Below, in pieces: positions 8,104 to 14,905 of a DNA stretch of 20,890 nucleotides; position 1 is the stretch's first letter; every line of letters starts with the position of its first letter. The position numbers were made by a program, and so were the translations under genes. Source of the DNA: AP-16 sp036395835 (GTDB taxonomy: Bacteria > Pseudomonadota > Alphaproteobacteria > Rhizobiales > Xanthobacteraceae). The DNA is taken from assembly GCA_036395835.1 (NCBI GenBank), contig DASWCW010000157.1, forward strand, positions 1 to 20,890, in the 5' to 3' direction. The notes under the pieces are model-generated. The model did not search any database. It was not told where the DNA came from and saw nothing but the letters and a program-made list of their open reading frames with translations.

Positions 8104-8904
8104 ATGCGTCTTGCGGGAAAAATTGCGATCGTGGTCGGAGCCGGCCAGAGCCCCGGCGAGGGCTTGGGCAACGGCCGCGCGACCGTGCTGCGGTTCTGTC
8201 AGGAGGGCGCGAAGGTGCTCGCGGTCGACCGCGACCTCGCCTCGGCGGAAGAAACCGCGGGATTGGCGGCCAAGGACGGCGGCGCCTGCGCGGCATTCGA
8301 GGCGGACGTCACCAAGGAACGCACGCTCGCCGCGGCCATCGCCGAGACGCGGCGGCGCTGGGGGCGCGTCGACATTCTGCACTATAACGTCGGGGTGAGC
8401 ATCGGCGGCGGCGATGCGCCGCTCGCGGAAATCTCCGAGGCAGTGTTCGACCGGATTTGCGCCATCAACCTGCGCGGCGCGGTGATGGCCGCCAAGCACG
8501 TCGTGCCGGTCATGCGCGAACAGCACTCCGGCGTGATCCTCAACATCTCCTCGGTCGCGGCCTGGGAGCATTATCCCTATGTGGCCTACAAGGCGAGCAA
8601 GGCGGCGATGATCGCCTTCACCCAGCAAGTCGCCATCCAGAACGCCGAGTTCGGCATTCGCGCCAACGTCATCCTGCCGGGCCTGATGGACACACCGATG
8701 GCGGTCGACACCCGCGCGCGCGTCAGCGGCAAGAGCCGCGCCGAGGTCGCCGCGCAGCGCGACGCGCGGGTGCCGCTGCGCCACCGCATGGGCACCGCCT
8801 GGGACGTCGCCAACGCGGCGCTGTTCCTGGCTTCCGACGAAGCCAATTTCATCACCGGGGTCGCGCTGCCGGTCGACGGCGGCGCGCTGGTGCGGATCGG
8901 GTAA
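8104..8904 (+). CDS. SDR family oxidoreductase (classical)
   Basis: A 266-residue Rossmann-fold dehydrogenase. The cofactor-binding loop is an unusual GAGQSPGEGLGNG (residues 12-24), with extra residues against the usual TGxxxGxG. The catalytic triad is intact: S149 in ILNISS, Y162 and K166 in YVAYKASK. The usual NNAG is YNVG (residues 94-97). FITGVALPVDGGALV closes the protein as in most SDRs. The ATG at 8104 is preferred to the upstream ATG at 7978 because AAGGAG stands just before it and the alignment starts with MRLAGKIAIV. It is divergent from the transporter operon. The substrate is not predictable from sequence. Confidence 0.88.
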   Translation: MRLAGKIAIVVGAGQSPGEGLGNGRATVLRFCQEGAKVLAVDRDLASAEETAGLAAKDGGACAAFEADVTKERTLAAAIAETRRRWGRVDILHYNVGVSIGGGDAPLAEISEAVFDRICAINLRGAVMAAKHVVPVMREQHSGVILNISSVAAWEHYPYVAYKASKAAMIAFTQQVAIQNAEFGIRANVILPGLMDTPMAVDTRARVSGKSRAEVAAQRDARVPLRHRMGTAWDVANAALFLASDEANFITGVALPVDGGALVRIG

Positions 8905-8905
8905 T

Positions 8906-9032
8906 CCCTCCCCGAAGGGGAGGGTGGCGAGCACCGGATCTAATCCGGGGCGAGACGGGTGGGGATCTAAGTATGGCGTACCGTTCACCCCACCCCGGCG
9001 CTTCGCGCCGACCCTCCCCTTTCAGGGGAGGG
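8906..9032. repeat. Intergenic palindromic repeat cluster / bidirectional terminator
   Basis: Four hairpins stand in a row between two convergent genes. CCCTCCCC-GAA-GGGGAGGG is at 8906-8924, CCGGAT-CTA-ATCCGG at 8934-8948, CGGCGC-TTC-GCGCCG at 8996-9010, and CCCTCCCCT-TTC-AGGGGAGGG at 9012-9032. The outer two are nearly the same module in inverted orientation. Elements of this look are common as dispersed intergenic repeats in Bradyrhizobium relatives. The position fits a bidirectional transcription stop, although no T tracts follow. Confidence 0.8.
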
Positions 9033-9040
9033 ATCAGCCA

Positions 9041-10294
9041 TCACAGCTTCGCGAAATCGATCGGCTTGGTGCGGTCGAGCCTGCGGTGCACCGGCGGCAG
9101 CGGATACTTGAGCCCGGTCGCGCAATTGAACAGCAATGCGCGTTCGTCGCGGCGGATGCGGCCGTCGGCGAGCGCCGCCTTGTAGGCCGCATAGGTCGCG
9201 GCGCCTTCCGGGCAGAGCAAGAAGCCCTCCTCGCGCGCTGCCTCCTCGAGCGCCGCCGTGATCGCCGCATCGTCGACCGCGATGGCGAACCCGCCGCTCT
9301 CGCGCACCGCGCGCAGGATCAGGAAATCCCCGATCGCCTGCGGCACGCGAATTCCGGACGCGATGGTGTGCGCGTTCTCCCAGCGCGACGCGTGCTCGGC
9401 GCCCGCCTCGAACGCGCGCACCATCGGGGCGCAGCCGGCCGCCTGCACGGCCACCATGCGCGGGCGTTTCGAGCCCAGAAAGCCGATCGCCTCGAGCTCG
9501 GCGAATGCCTTCCACATACCGATCAGCCCGGTGCCGCCGCCGGTCGGATAGAGAATGACATCGGGCAATTCCCAGCCGAGCTGCTCGGCCAATTCCAGGC
9601 CCATGGTCTTCTTGCCCTCGATCCGGTAGGGCTCCTTCAGGGTGGAAACGTCGAACCAGCCGGCCTTCTCGCGGCCCGCGGCGACGATCTTGCCGCAATC
9701 GTCGATCAGGCCGTTGACCCGGTAGACCTTCGCGCCCTGCAGCGCGATCTCGCTGACGTTCACTTCGGGGGTGTCCTCCGGACAGAACACGGTGGTCCTG
9801 ATGCCGGCGCGGCTGGCATAGGCCGCGAGCGCCGCCCCGGCGTTGCCGTTGGTCGGCATGGCCATGTGCGAAATGCCGAGCGCCTTGCCCATCGAGACCG
9901 CCATGACGAGGCCGCGCGCCTTGAACGAGCCGGTCGGCAGCCGGCCCTCGTCCTTCACCAGCAGCTCGCCGGCGCCGAGCCTCGCCGCGAGCTTGTCGAG
10001 CGCGACGATCGGCGTCGCCGCCTCGCCGAGGCTGACGATGTCGTCGAGTTTTCGCACCGGCAAGAGCTCGCGATAGCGCCACAGATCCATGGGGCGCGAA
10101 CCAAGCGCGTCCTTCGTCAGCGCGTTGCGCACGCCGGCAAGATCGTAGCGCACCAGCAGCGGCTTGCCGGCCCGCGACAGGTTGTGGATCCGATCGGCCG
10201 GGTAGTGCTCGCCGGTCGCCGCGCATTCGAGGTGTGTGACGAACGTCGGCCGCTCGGTCGTCAGATTGTCGTCATGGGCCAGGGCAGACGTCAT
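9041..10294 (-). CDS. Threonine-synthase-like PLP-dependent enzyme
   Basis: A 417-residue fold-type II pyridoxal-phosphate enzyme. The PLP lysine is K125 in PTGSFKARG. The phosphate/substrate loop is PTNGNAGAALAAYASRAG, and the glycine-rich PLP-phosphate loop is YPTGGGTGLIGMWKA. The N-terminus (THLECAATGEHYPADRIHNLS) is the small domain seen in one threonine-synthase group. Threonine synthase (O-phosphohomoserine to threonine) is the usual family label, but threonine/serine dehydratase or another beta/gamma-elimination activity is possible. ATG at 10294 overlaps the symporter TGA (ATGA), so translation is coupled to a transporter. That argues for a catabolic role on an imported amino acid rather than the housekeeping thrC. 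This is inference. Confidence 0.8.
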   Translation of the reverse strand: MTSALAHDDNLTTERPTFVTHLECAATGEHYPADRIHNLSRAGKPLLVRYDLAGVRNALTKDALGSRPMDLWRYRELLPVRKLDDIVSLGEAATPIVALDKLAARLGAGELLVKDEGRLPTGSFKARGLVMAVSMGKALGISHMAMPTNGNAGAALAAYASRAGIRTTVFCPEDTPEVNVSEIALQGAKVYRVNGLIDDCGKIVAAGREKAGWFDVSTLKEPYRIEGKKTMGLELAEQLGWELPDVILYPTGGGTGLIGMWKAFAELEAIGFLGSKRPRMVAVQAAGCAPMVRAFEAGAEHASRWENAHTIASGIRVPQAIGDFLILRAVRESGGFAIAVDDAAITAALEEAAREEGFLLCPEGAATYAAYKAALADGRIRRDERALLFNCATGLKYPLPPVHRRLDRTKPIDFAKL

Positions 10295-11835
10295 GATGCG
10301 CGGTAATCGGCCGGAACGGTCTCGTCTTTGGCGTGGTCCCGCATCGCATTGAACAGCGGCGTGAGCGCCACGGTGATCAGAATATTGAACACCAATGTGT
10401 AAAGCGCCGTATATCCCGGAAAGCTGTAGCCGGCGATCGTGATCGGCCAAATCGACGTAAAGCTGTATTTGATGGCCACGAAGCTGCCTTGCCCGATGCC
10501 CACGGCCCATCCGATCAGCAGCGCCCACGGGTTGAGCCAGCGCGTGTAGAGGCCGAGGATCACCGCCGGCAGCGTCTGGATGATCCAGATGCCGCCCAGG
10601 AGCTGCAGCTGAATCGCAAATTGCTGCGGCACTCCCAGGATGAACACGAGCGCGCCGGCTTTGACGACCAGCGACACCCATTTGGCCATTTGCGATTCCT
10701 CCTGGTCGGTGCAGCCGCGCCGCCAGAACTCACGATAGACGTTGCGCGTGAAGAGATTGGCGGCCGCGATCGACATGATCGCGGCGGGAACCAGCGCGCC
10801 GATCCCGATCGCCGCCAGGGCCACGCCCGCGAACCACGACGGAAACACGTACAGCAGCAGCGCGGGGACCGCGAAATTCGCCTTGAATTGTTTGAAGCCG
10901 GCGCCGTACTCCGGCAGCTTGTCGACGCCGGCGGCGATCGCCATGAACCCCAACAGCGCGATCAGCCCCAGCAGCAGCGAATAGGCCGGAAGCAGCGCCG
11001 CATTGCGGCGGATCGCATGCCCGCTGCTCGCGCTGAGAATCGCGGTCGCGGAGTGCGGATAGAGAAACAACGCCAGCGCCGATCCGAGCGCGAGCGTCGC
11101 ATAGCTGCTGTACATGCCGGTGGTATAGCCCTGCGGCGCTGCAAGCAGCAGCTTCTGCGCCGGCACCGCCGCGAAGATCTGGCTGTACCCGCCGAGCTCG
11201 ATCGGGATGATGATGATGGCCGCGAACACGGTGAGGAAGATCAGCGTATCCTTGACGATGGCGATCGCCGCCGGAGCCCGCAGCCCGCTCGTATAGGTGA
11301 AGGCGGCCAGGATCAGGAAAGCGACGATGAGCGGGACGTCCCCCATCATGCCTTTGCCGCCGATGCCGAGCGCGCCGATCACCACCTGAAGGCCGACGAG
11401 CTGCAGCGCGATGTAAGGCATCGTCGCCACGATGCCGGTGACCGTGACCGCCAGCGCCAGCCAACGATTGCCGAAGCGTCCGCGCACGAAGTCGGCGAGC
11501 GTGATGTAGCCGTGCTTATGCGACACGTGCCACAGCCGCGGGAACACCACGAACAGGATCGGATAGACGAGGATGGTGTAGGGAACCGCGAAGAACGCGA
11601 TCGCGCCGGCCCCGAACGCAAGCGCCGGAACCGCCACGAACGTGTATGCGGTGTAGAGATCCCCGCCTACCAGGAACCAGGTGATCAGCGTACCGAACCG
11701 CCGGCCGCCGAGCCCCCACTCGTGCAGCAGGCCGAGATCGCCTCTGCGCCATCGGCCGGCCGCGAATCCCAGCCAGGTGACGAAGCCGAACAGCAGCACG
11801 AAGACGATCAGCGCCACCCAGTTCACTTCGCGCAC
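10291..11835 (-). CDS. Sodium:solute symporter, MctP-like
   Basis: A 514-residue polytopic membrane protein of the sodium:solute symporter (SSS) family, with about 13 hydrophobic segments. Early motifs DEWGLGGR-like (HEWGLGGRRFG), TWFLVGGDLYTAYTFVAVPA, and HGYITLADFVRGRFGNR are those of rhizobial monocarboxylate permease MctP (lactate, pyruvate, some amino acids such as alanine). The start is GTG at 11835, preceded by GGGGGAAG. It follows the DUF3311 gene by 34 bp, a pairing usual for this symporter group, and overlaps the PLP-enzyme gene. The substrate is inferred from the family. An amino acid would fit the downstream enzyme. Confidence 0.88.
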   Translation of the reverse strand: MREVNWVALIVFVLLFGFVTWLGFAAGRWRRGDLGLLHEWGLGGRRFGTLITWFLVGGDLYTAYTFVAVPALAFGAGAIAFFAVPYTILVYPILFVVFPRLWHVSHKHGYITLADFVRGRFGNRWLALAVTVTGIVATMPYIALQLVGLQVVIGALGIGGKGMMGDVPLIVAFLILAAFTYTSGLRAPAAIAIVKDTLIFLTVFAAIIIIPIELGGYSQIFAAVPAQKLLLAAPQGYTTGMYSSYATLALGSALALFLYPHSATAILSASSGHAIRRNAALLPAYSLLLGLIALLGFMAIAAGVDKLPEYGAGFKQFKANFAVPALLLYVFPSWFAGVALAAIGIGALVPAAIMSIAAANLFTRNVYREFWRRGCTDQEESQMAKWVSLVVKAGALVFILGVPQQFAIQLQLLGGIWIIQTLPAVILGLYTRWLNPWALLIGWAVGIGQGSFVAIKYSFTSIWPITIAGYSFPGYTALYTLVFNILITVALTPLFNAMRDHAKDETVPADYRAS

Positions 11836-11869
11836 GACTTCCCCCAGCCCAAGGTTTCTGTGCCGATGA

Positions 11870-12370
11870 TCAGCGCCGTTCGGTCATGACGTAAACCAAC
11901 GCGGTGAGCGCCGCCCCGATCAGCACCCACAACAGCTGGTACCAGTAGAAGAACGGAATGCCGGGACGGTCGGCCACGATCTGAACTTCGCCGCTGCGCG
12001 GACTCGTGAAGGTGATTTCCGCGTCCCGGATCGGGCGCGGAATCGTGCCGAGCGGACCGCTGGGCGAGCTCAGGGTCCAATCCCGGACCGGCCGCAGGGC
12101 CTTGCCGTCCACCCAGACCTCGACCCATTTGCGGTAGTTCGTGCCCGGCTTGAACAGCGGAAGGCCGACCTGGAACGGTCCGGTCTCATTGTCCACCGTG
12201 AAGCTGGTGAGCCGCGGGTAATTCGCCGGCGGTCGCAGCCGACCGAAATCCAAATACGGTTCGGCGGAATTGTAGAACGGCACCCAAAGCACGGCGATGA
12301 ACGGAATCAGCAACAGCAGGTACCACCAACTCCAATCGCGGCGATGATGCTGGTTCACAATTTCCGTCAT
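11870..12370 (-). CDS. DUF3311 membrane protein with a large insertion between its two helices
   Basis: A 166-residue protein. Residues 16-41 (WYLLLLIPFIAVLWVPFYN then SAEP) and residues 138-166 (IPFFYWYQLLWVLIGAALTALVY) are the two halves of DUF3311, a small two-helix protein normally about 60-80 residues, encoded next to SSS symporters. Here about 95 residues (42-137) are inserted exactly where the family has a short loop. The insert is rich in beta-like segments (VEVWVDGKALRPVRDWTL, AEITFTSPRSGEVQIVA). It resembles small beta-sandwich modules with the pattern VxVDG...DWTL...ITFTSP. Topology suggests the insert lies in the periplasm. The ATG at 12370 has GGGGAG upstream. It probably acts as an accessory subunit of the symporter. 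The insert's function is unknown. Confidence 0.85.
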   Translation of the reverse strand: MTEIVNQHHRRDWSWWYLLLLIPFIAVLWVPFYNSAEPYLDFGRLRPPANYPRLTSFTVDNETGPFQVGLPLFKPGTNYRKWVEVWVDGKALRPVRDWTLSSPSGPLGTIPRPIRDAEITFTSPRSGEVQIVADRPGIPFFYWYQLLWVLIGAALTALVYVMTERR

Positions 12371-12413
12371 GCGGAACTCCCCGCCCCCGAGGCGGCAATG
12401 CCCGCTGGTTTAA

Positions 12414-12430
12414 AAGCACAGGACTTGCCC
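12414..12430 (-). promoter_or_regulatory. Possible sigma-54-type promoter for the DUF3311-symporter operon
   Basis: On the minus strand GGGCAA and GTGCT place GG and GC exactly 10 nt apart, the invariant -24/-12 dinucleotides of sigma-54 promoters. Both boxes are imperfect. The predicted start lies about 34 nt upstream of the ATG. No enhancer-like palindrome was seen nearby, so this is a weak candidate. Confidence 0.3.
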
Positions 12431-12460
12431 CGCCGCAATCGCAATCCGGGAACGCCGACG

Positions 12461-12478
12461 GCGCGGCTCGTGCCGCGC
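12461..12478 (-). terminator. Hairpin after the Spy/LTXXQ gene
   Basis: GCGCGGC (12461-12467) and GCCGCGC (12472-12478) form a perfect 7-bp stem with a TCGT loop about 40 bp after the stop of the minus-strand gene ending at 12517. No T tract follows, so termination is possible but not certain. Confidence 0.4.
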
Positions 12479-12516
12479 TGCACCGGCCGACCGCGAGAAT
12501 TCCGAGCAGTGCGAAT

Positions 12517-13938
12517 CTAACGGTTTTCGCCGGAGGTCGTCTCGCGGGATCCGATCGGGTTTTCTCGCAAGCCGATGGCGTTGAAAGCCGCCTTCTGCTC
12601 CTCGCCGAGCAAATCGTAGAAATGCTGCATCACCGGGCGAATCGTCTTGACCGCCGTTGCCATCGCATCGAGCCGCCTGCCCAAGACATCGAGCCGAGCC
12701 AGGGGATTGGCGGGTATGCCCGTCGGACAAGCGGACCGCAGCGTCTCGATCGCCGTAGCGGAGGCCTGCTTGAGATCATCCAGCGCGGCACGCTGGGACT
12801 CGGCCGGATGCACTTGCAGTTCGATCCGCCCGATCGACCGCTGCGACAGCACTTCCGCGTGGTCGCCGCTGCAGAAATGGGTCGCGCGAGTTCGGCGTTC
12901 GTCGGCGCGCCCGCGGCTGGTTTCCCGCTGCGACGGTTTGCTTGCGTATCCGATGGCGCCAAAGCCCGCCTTCTGCTCGTCACGCAATGAATTGTAGAAA
13001 CTCTCAAGTGCCGGGCGCACGAGATCGACCGCCCGCAGCATGGCATCGAGGCGCTTTTCCATCGCATCGAGGCGCGCAAGCGGCGTCGCAACTTCGTCCA
13101 TCGGGCAGGCTGCGTGCAGCACCTCGAGCGCCTTGGCGGCGGCGCTCTTGAGCTCGAGGAGCGCCGCTTGCTGCGCTTGCGTCGGCGCCACCGTCTGCTC
13201 GATCCGCTCGATCGGCCAGTCGGTGAGGCCGGGCGTGCGGTCGCCGCAGAGCTGCGCAAGATCTCGCGGCTGGCCTGTGCGCGGGCCGTTTCGGCTGCGG
13301 GTCAGCCGCGGTGGACCGCCCGACACGCCGATGCTGCCGACCGAGTCGCCATAGGGCCAGACGATGCTGTTGTAAACGTCGGCGTACGCATAGGCCCAGA
13401 AGGTCTGGTCGAAGTCGTAGGGCCAGAACGTGTAGCCGAAGATATCGTCGGAGGCGCGAGGCCAGAACAGCGGCCCGGACCATCCGGTGAATCCGCCGCG
13501 GTACCGAGGCCGGATGTAGCCGGGACCGGCGGTGCGGCCGCGCAACTCCGGCGCATTCTCACGCTCACGCAGATGTTTTGCGGGCGCGCCGGACTTGCGG
13601 GCGTGGACGGTTCCGGCCGTCTTCGGGCCGTGACCGCGGGACGGTCCCGCGGATGAACGGCCGGCCGAACTGTCGGACGAGCGGCGCACCACGGGGGCTC
13701 CTGATTTTGGCCCCGCAGATCGGCGGATCGAGGCCGCCGACGAATGCGCGCCGGTCGCGGCCATGCGCGGCGCGCCGGTGCGCGACTGGGAATGAGCGGC
13801 AACGCGAGGCGCCGCCCCGCCGTGATGCGCCGCCGCAGTTCCGGCGTGCGCGGTCGAGGGCGCGAACTCGCTCGCGCCGAGCAACGCTGCGGCGATCAGG
13901 AACGCCAAGGCTCCATCGCGAGCGCCGATCTTCGACAT
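12517..13938 (-). CDS. Exported protein with two Spy/LTXXQ-like domains
   Basis: A 473-residue protein with a signal peptide (hydrophobic core about residues 10-22, cleavage near AHA at 30-32). A Ser/Ala/Gly/His-rich low-complexity region runs from about 33 to 130. A Trp/Tyr-rich segment follows at about 150-200 (FWPYDFDQTFWAYAYADVY). Two homologous helical domains follow at about 228-331 and 352-456. Each begins with a Cys-Gly/Ser-Asp motif and contains PIERIEQTV / SIGRIELQV, then PLARLDAMEKRLDAM / PLARLDVLGRRLDAM, then FYNSLRDEQKAGFGAIG / FYDLLGEEQKAAFNAIG. This arrangement is known in rhizobial Spy/LTXXQ-motif proteins, which are periplasmic and thought to act as stress chaperones or sensors. 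The duplication is visible directly and the role is family inference. Confidence 0.85.
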   Translation of the reverse strand: MSKIGARDGALAFLIAAALLGASEFAPSTAHAGTAAAHHGGAAPRVAAHSQSRTGAPRMAATGAHSSAASIRRSAGPKSGAPVVRRSSDSSAGRSSAGPSRGHGPKTAGTVHARKSGAPAKHLRERENAPELRGRTAGPGYIRPRYRGGFTGWSGPLFWPRASDDIFGYTFWPYDFDQTFWAYAYADVYNSIVWPYGDSVGSIGVSGGPPRLTRSRNGPRTGQPRDLAQLCGDRTPGLTDWPIERIEQTVAPTQAQQAALLELKSAAAKALEVLHAACPMDEVATPLARLDAMEKRLDAMLRAVDLVRPALESFYNSLRDEQKAGFGAIGYASKPSQRETSRGRADERRTRATHFCSGDHAEVLSQRSIGRIELQVHPAESQRAALDDLKQASATAIETLRSACPTGIPANPLARLDVLGRRLDAMATAVKTIRPVMQHFYDLLGEEQKAAFNAIGLRENPIGSRETTSGENR

Positions 13939-14119
13939 GGCGCCAAACCTGGTCGGGTCGCCACGCTAACCCGCAATGAGCCTTTTGGTTCGGCCCGGCA
14001 CGGCGCGAGCCGGGACCGCCACGGCCGAGGATGCTGATCGGCCCTCCGCGACGGCCCATTGCCGTCAGGGTCGAAAACCTCGGGCTCGAGGCCGCCGCAA
14101 CGGGTCCCAGCGCATTTGG

Positions 14120-14427
14120 TCAGTCACACACCCAGATCCGGCGCCAATGCCAGCCCCATGGAGTCCAGACCCGTTTCACCACCAAGCATTCGTCGGCGAA
14201 CCCGATCGGCGCCCCGATGAATCGAAGTGGCGATGGTGTCGGAAGAAGAATGCGCGGTGGCGAAAGGCGAAACGATCGTGGAAGACGGCCGCGTGGTGGA
14301 AGGCGACATTGCGGTGGGGATGACCCCAGCCGCCTCCCCAATGCCCGGGCATGGCCATGGCGCCGCTCGCCGTGGCGCCGCTCAGGACCGCGATAGCGGC
14401 CGACGTGATGACGAGTTTGCGAAGCAT
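14120..14427 (-). pseudogene. Small secreted His-rich protein, frameshifted
   Basis: Translation from ATG 14427 gives a signal peptide (MLRKLVITSAAIAVLSG...AMA) and a His/Phe-rich stretch (HHAAVFHDRFAFRHRAFFF) up to RHHRHF near 14233. That frame then runs into unrelated sequence and stops at 14176. The overlapping frame continues from about 14230 with IGAPIGFADECLVVKRVWTPW and ends WRRIWVCD at 14120. The second part is the conserved Cys/Trp-rich C-terminus expected after the His-rich region in small exported proteins of this kind in Rhizobiales. One inserted base near 14225-14235 would restore a protein of about 101 residues. No ribosomal slippery heptamer is present. It is therefore a recent frameshift or a sequencing error. 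Confidence 0.65.
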
Positions 14428-14572
14428 CGTGTTCTCCTTGGATCCTGTGGATCAATGACACGACGCAAGCTTGCCCGGCCCAAGCTGAACCGGGACTGAG
14501 GGATGCAGTCACCGGCGGTTAAAGGAGATGAACCGTCCTCGAACGTGAAACGCGGTCGACCCGCAAGCTGCC

Positions 14573-14607
14573 AAAAAAACGGCCCCGCCCGAGCGACCGG
14601 GCGAGGC
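14573..14607 (-). terminator. Rho-independent terminator of the 14615-14905 gene
   Basis: Read on the minus strand, a 10-bp stem (plus strand 14582-14591 with 14598-14607, one G-U pair) encloses a 6-nt loop. After two more bases a run of seven T follows (plus-strand A7 at 14573-14579). It starts 8 bp after the stop codon of the small secreted protein gene. Confidence 0.9.
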
Positions 14608-14614
14608 ATCTGAA

Positions 14615-14905
14615 TCAGCGGTTCCGGTGCAAACCGGGCGGCTTGCAGCCCAGGCTGCCGACCGTACAGTTCCAGCCGGTCTTCTTGCCGTGGCTCCATC
14701 CGGGCGGGCGGTGATTAAAGCCGACCTTCTTGCCATGGCGGGAGCTGGACGTCGTCGTGGTCGTGGACGTGCTGTGCGACTTCAGATGCTTGCTGGAGTG
14801 CACGCCTTCCATCGTCGAAGTTGCGGCCTGCGCCGCCGGGGCGGCGAGCAGGGCGGCGATGGCGGCAGCGCCAGCAGCCGTAGTGATCGTCTTCAGGTAC
14901 CGCAT
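14615..14905 (-). CDS. Small secreted basic protein with two HGKK repeats
   Basis: A 96-residue protein. MRYLKTITTAAGAAAIAALL followed by APAAQA is a clear signal peptide with cleavage near residue 27. A Ser/Thr-rich linker (STSTTTTTSSS) follows. The end contains two related units, HGKKVGF...RPPGW and HGKKTGW...CKPPGL, the second with two cysteines (NCTVGSLGC). The open frame extends to 15022, but ATG 14905 is the start because AAGGAGGTG precedes it at ideal spacing. Similar small basic HGKK/PPG proteins occur in rhizobia without known function. It is a single-gene transcript given the strong terminator just downstream. Function not assigned. Confidence 0.8.
   Translation of the reverse strand: MRYLKTITTAAGAAAIAALLAAPAAQAATSTMEGVHSSKHLKSHSTSTTTTTSSSRHGKKVGFNHRPPGWSHGKKTGWNCTVGSLGCKPPGLHRNR

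Noticed and set aside
10333..11889. 518-codon open frame on the plus strand
   Set aside because: Antisense to the symporter gene; composition dominated by Arg, Asp, Gln and His with no membrane segments or motifs.
14430..14512. Upstream extension of the frame that holds the Cys/Trp-rich end of the His-rich protein
   Set aside because: This part lacks a signal peptide and ribosome site. The homologous N-terminus is in the other frame from 14427.
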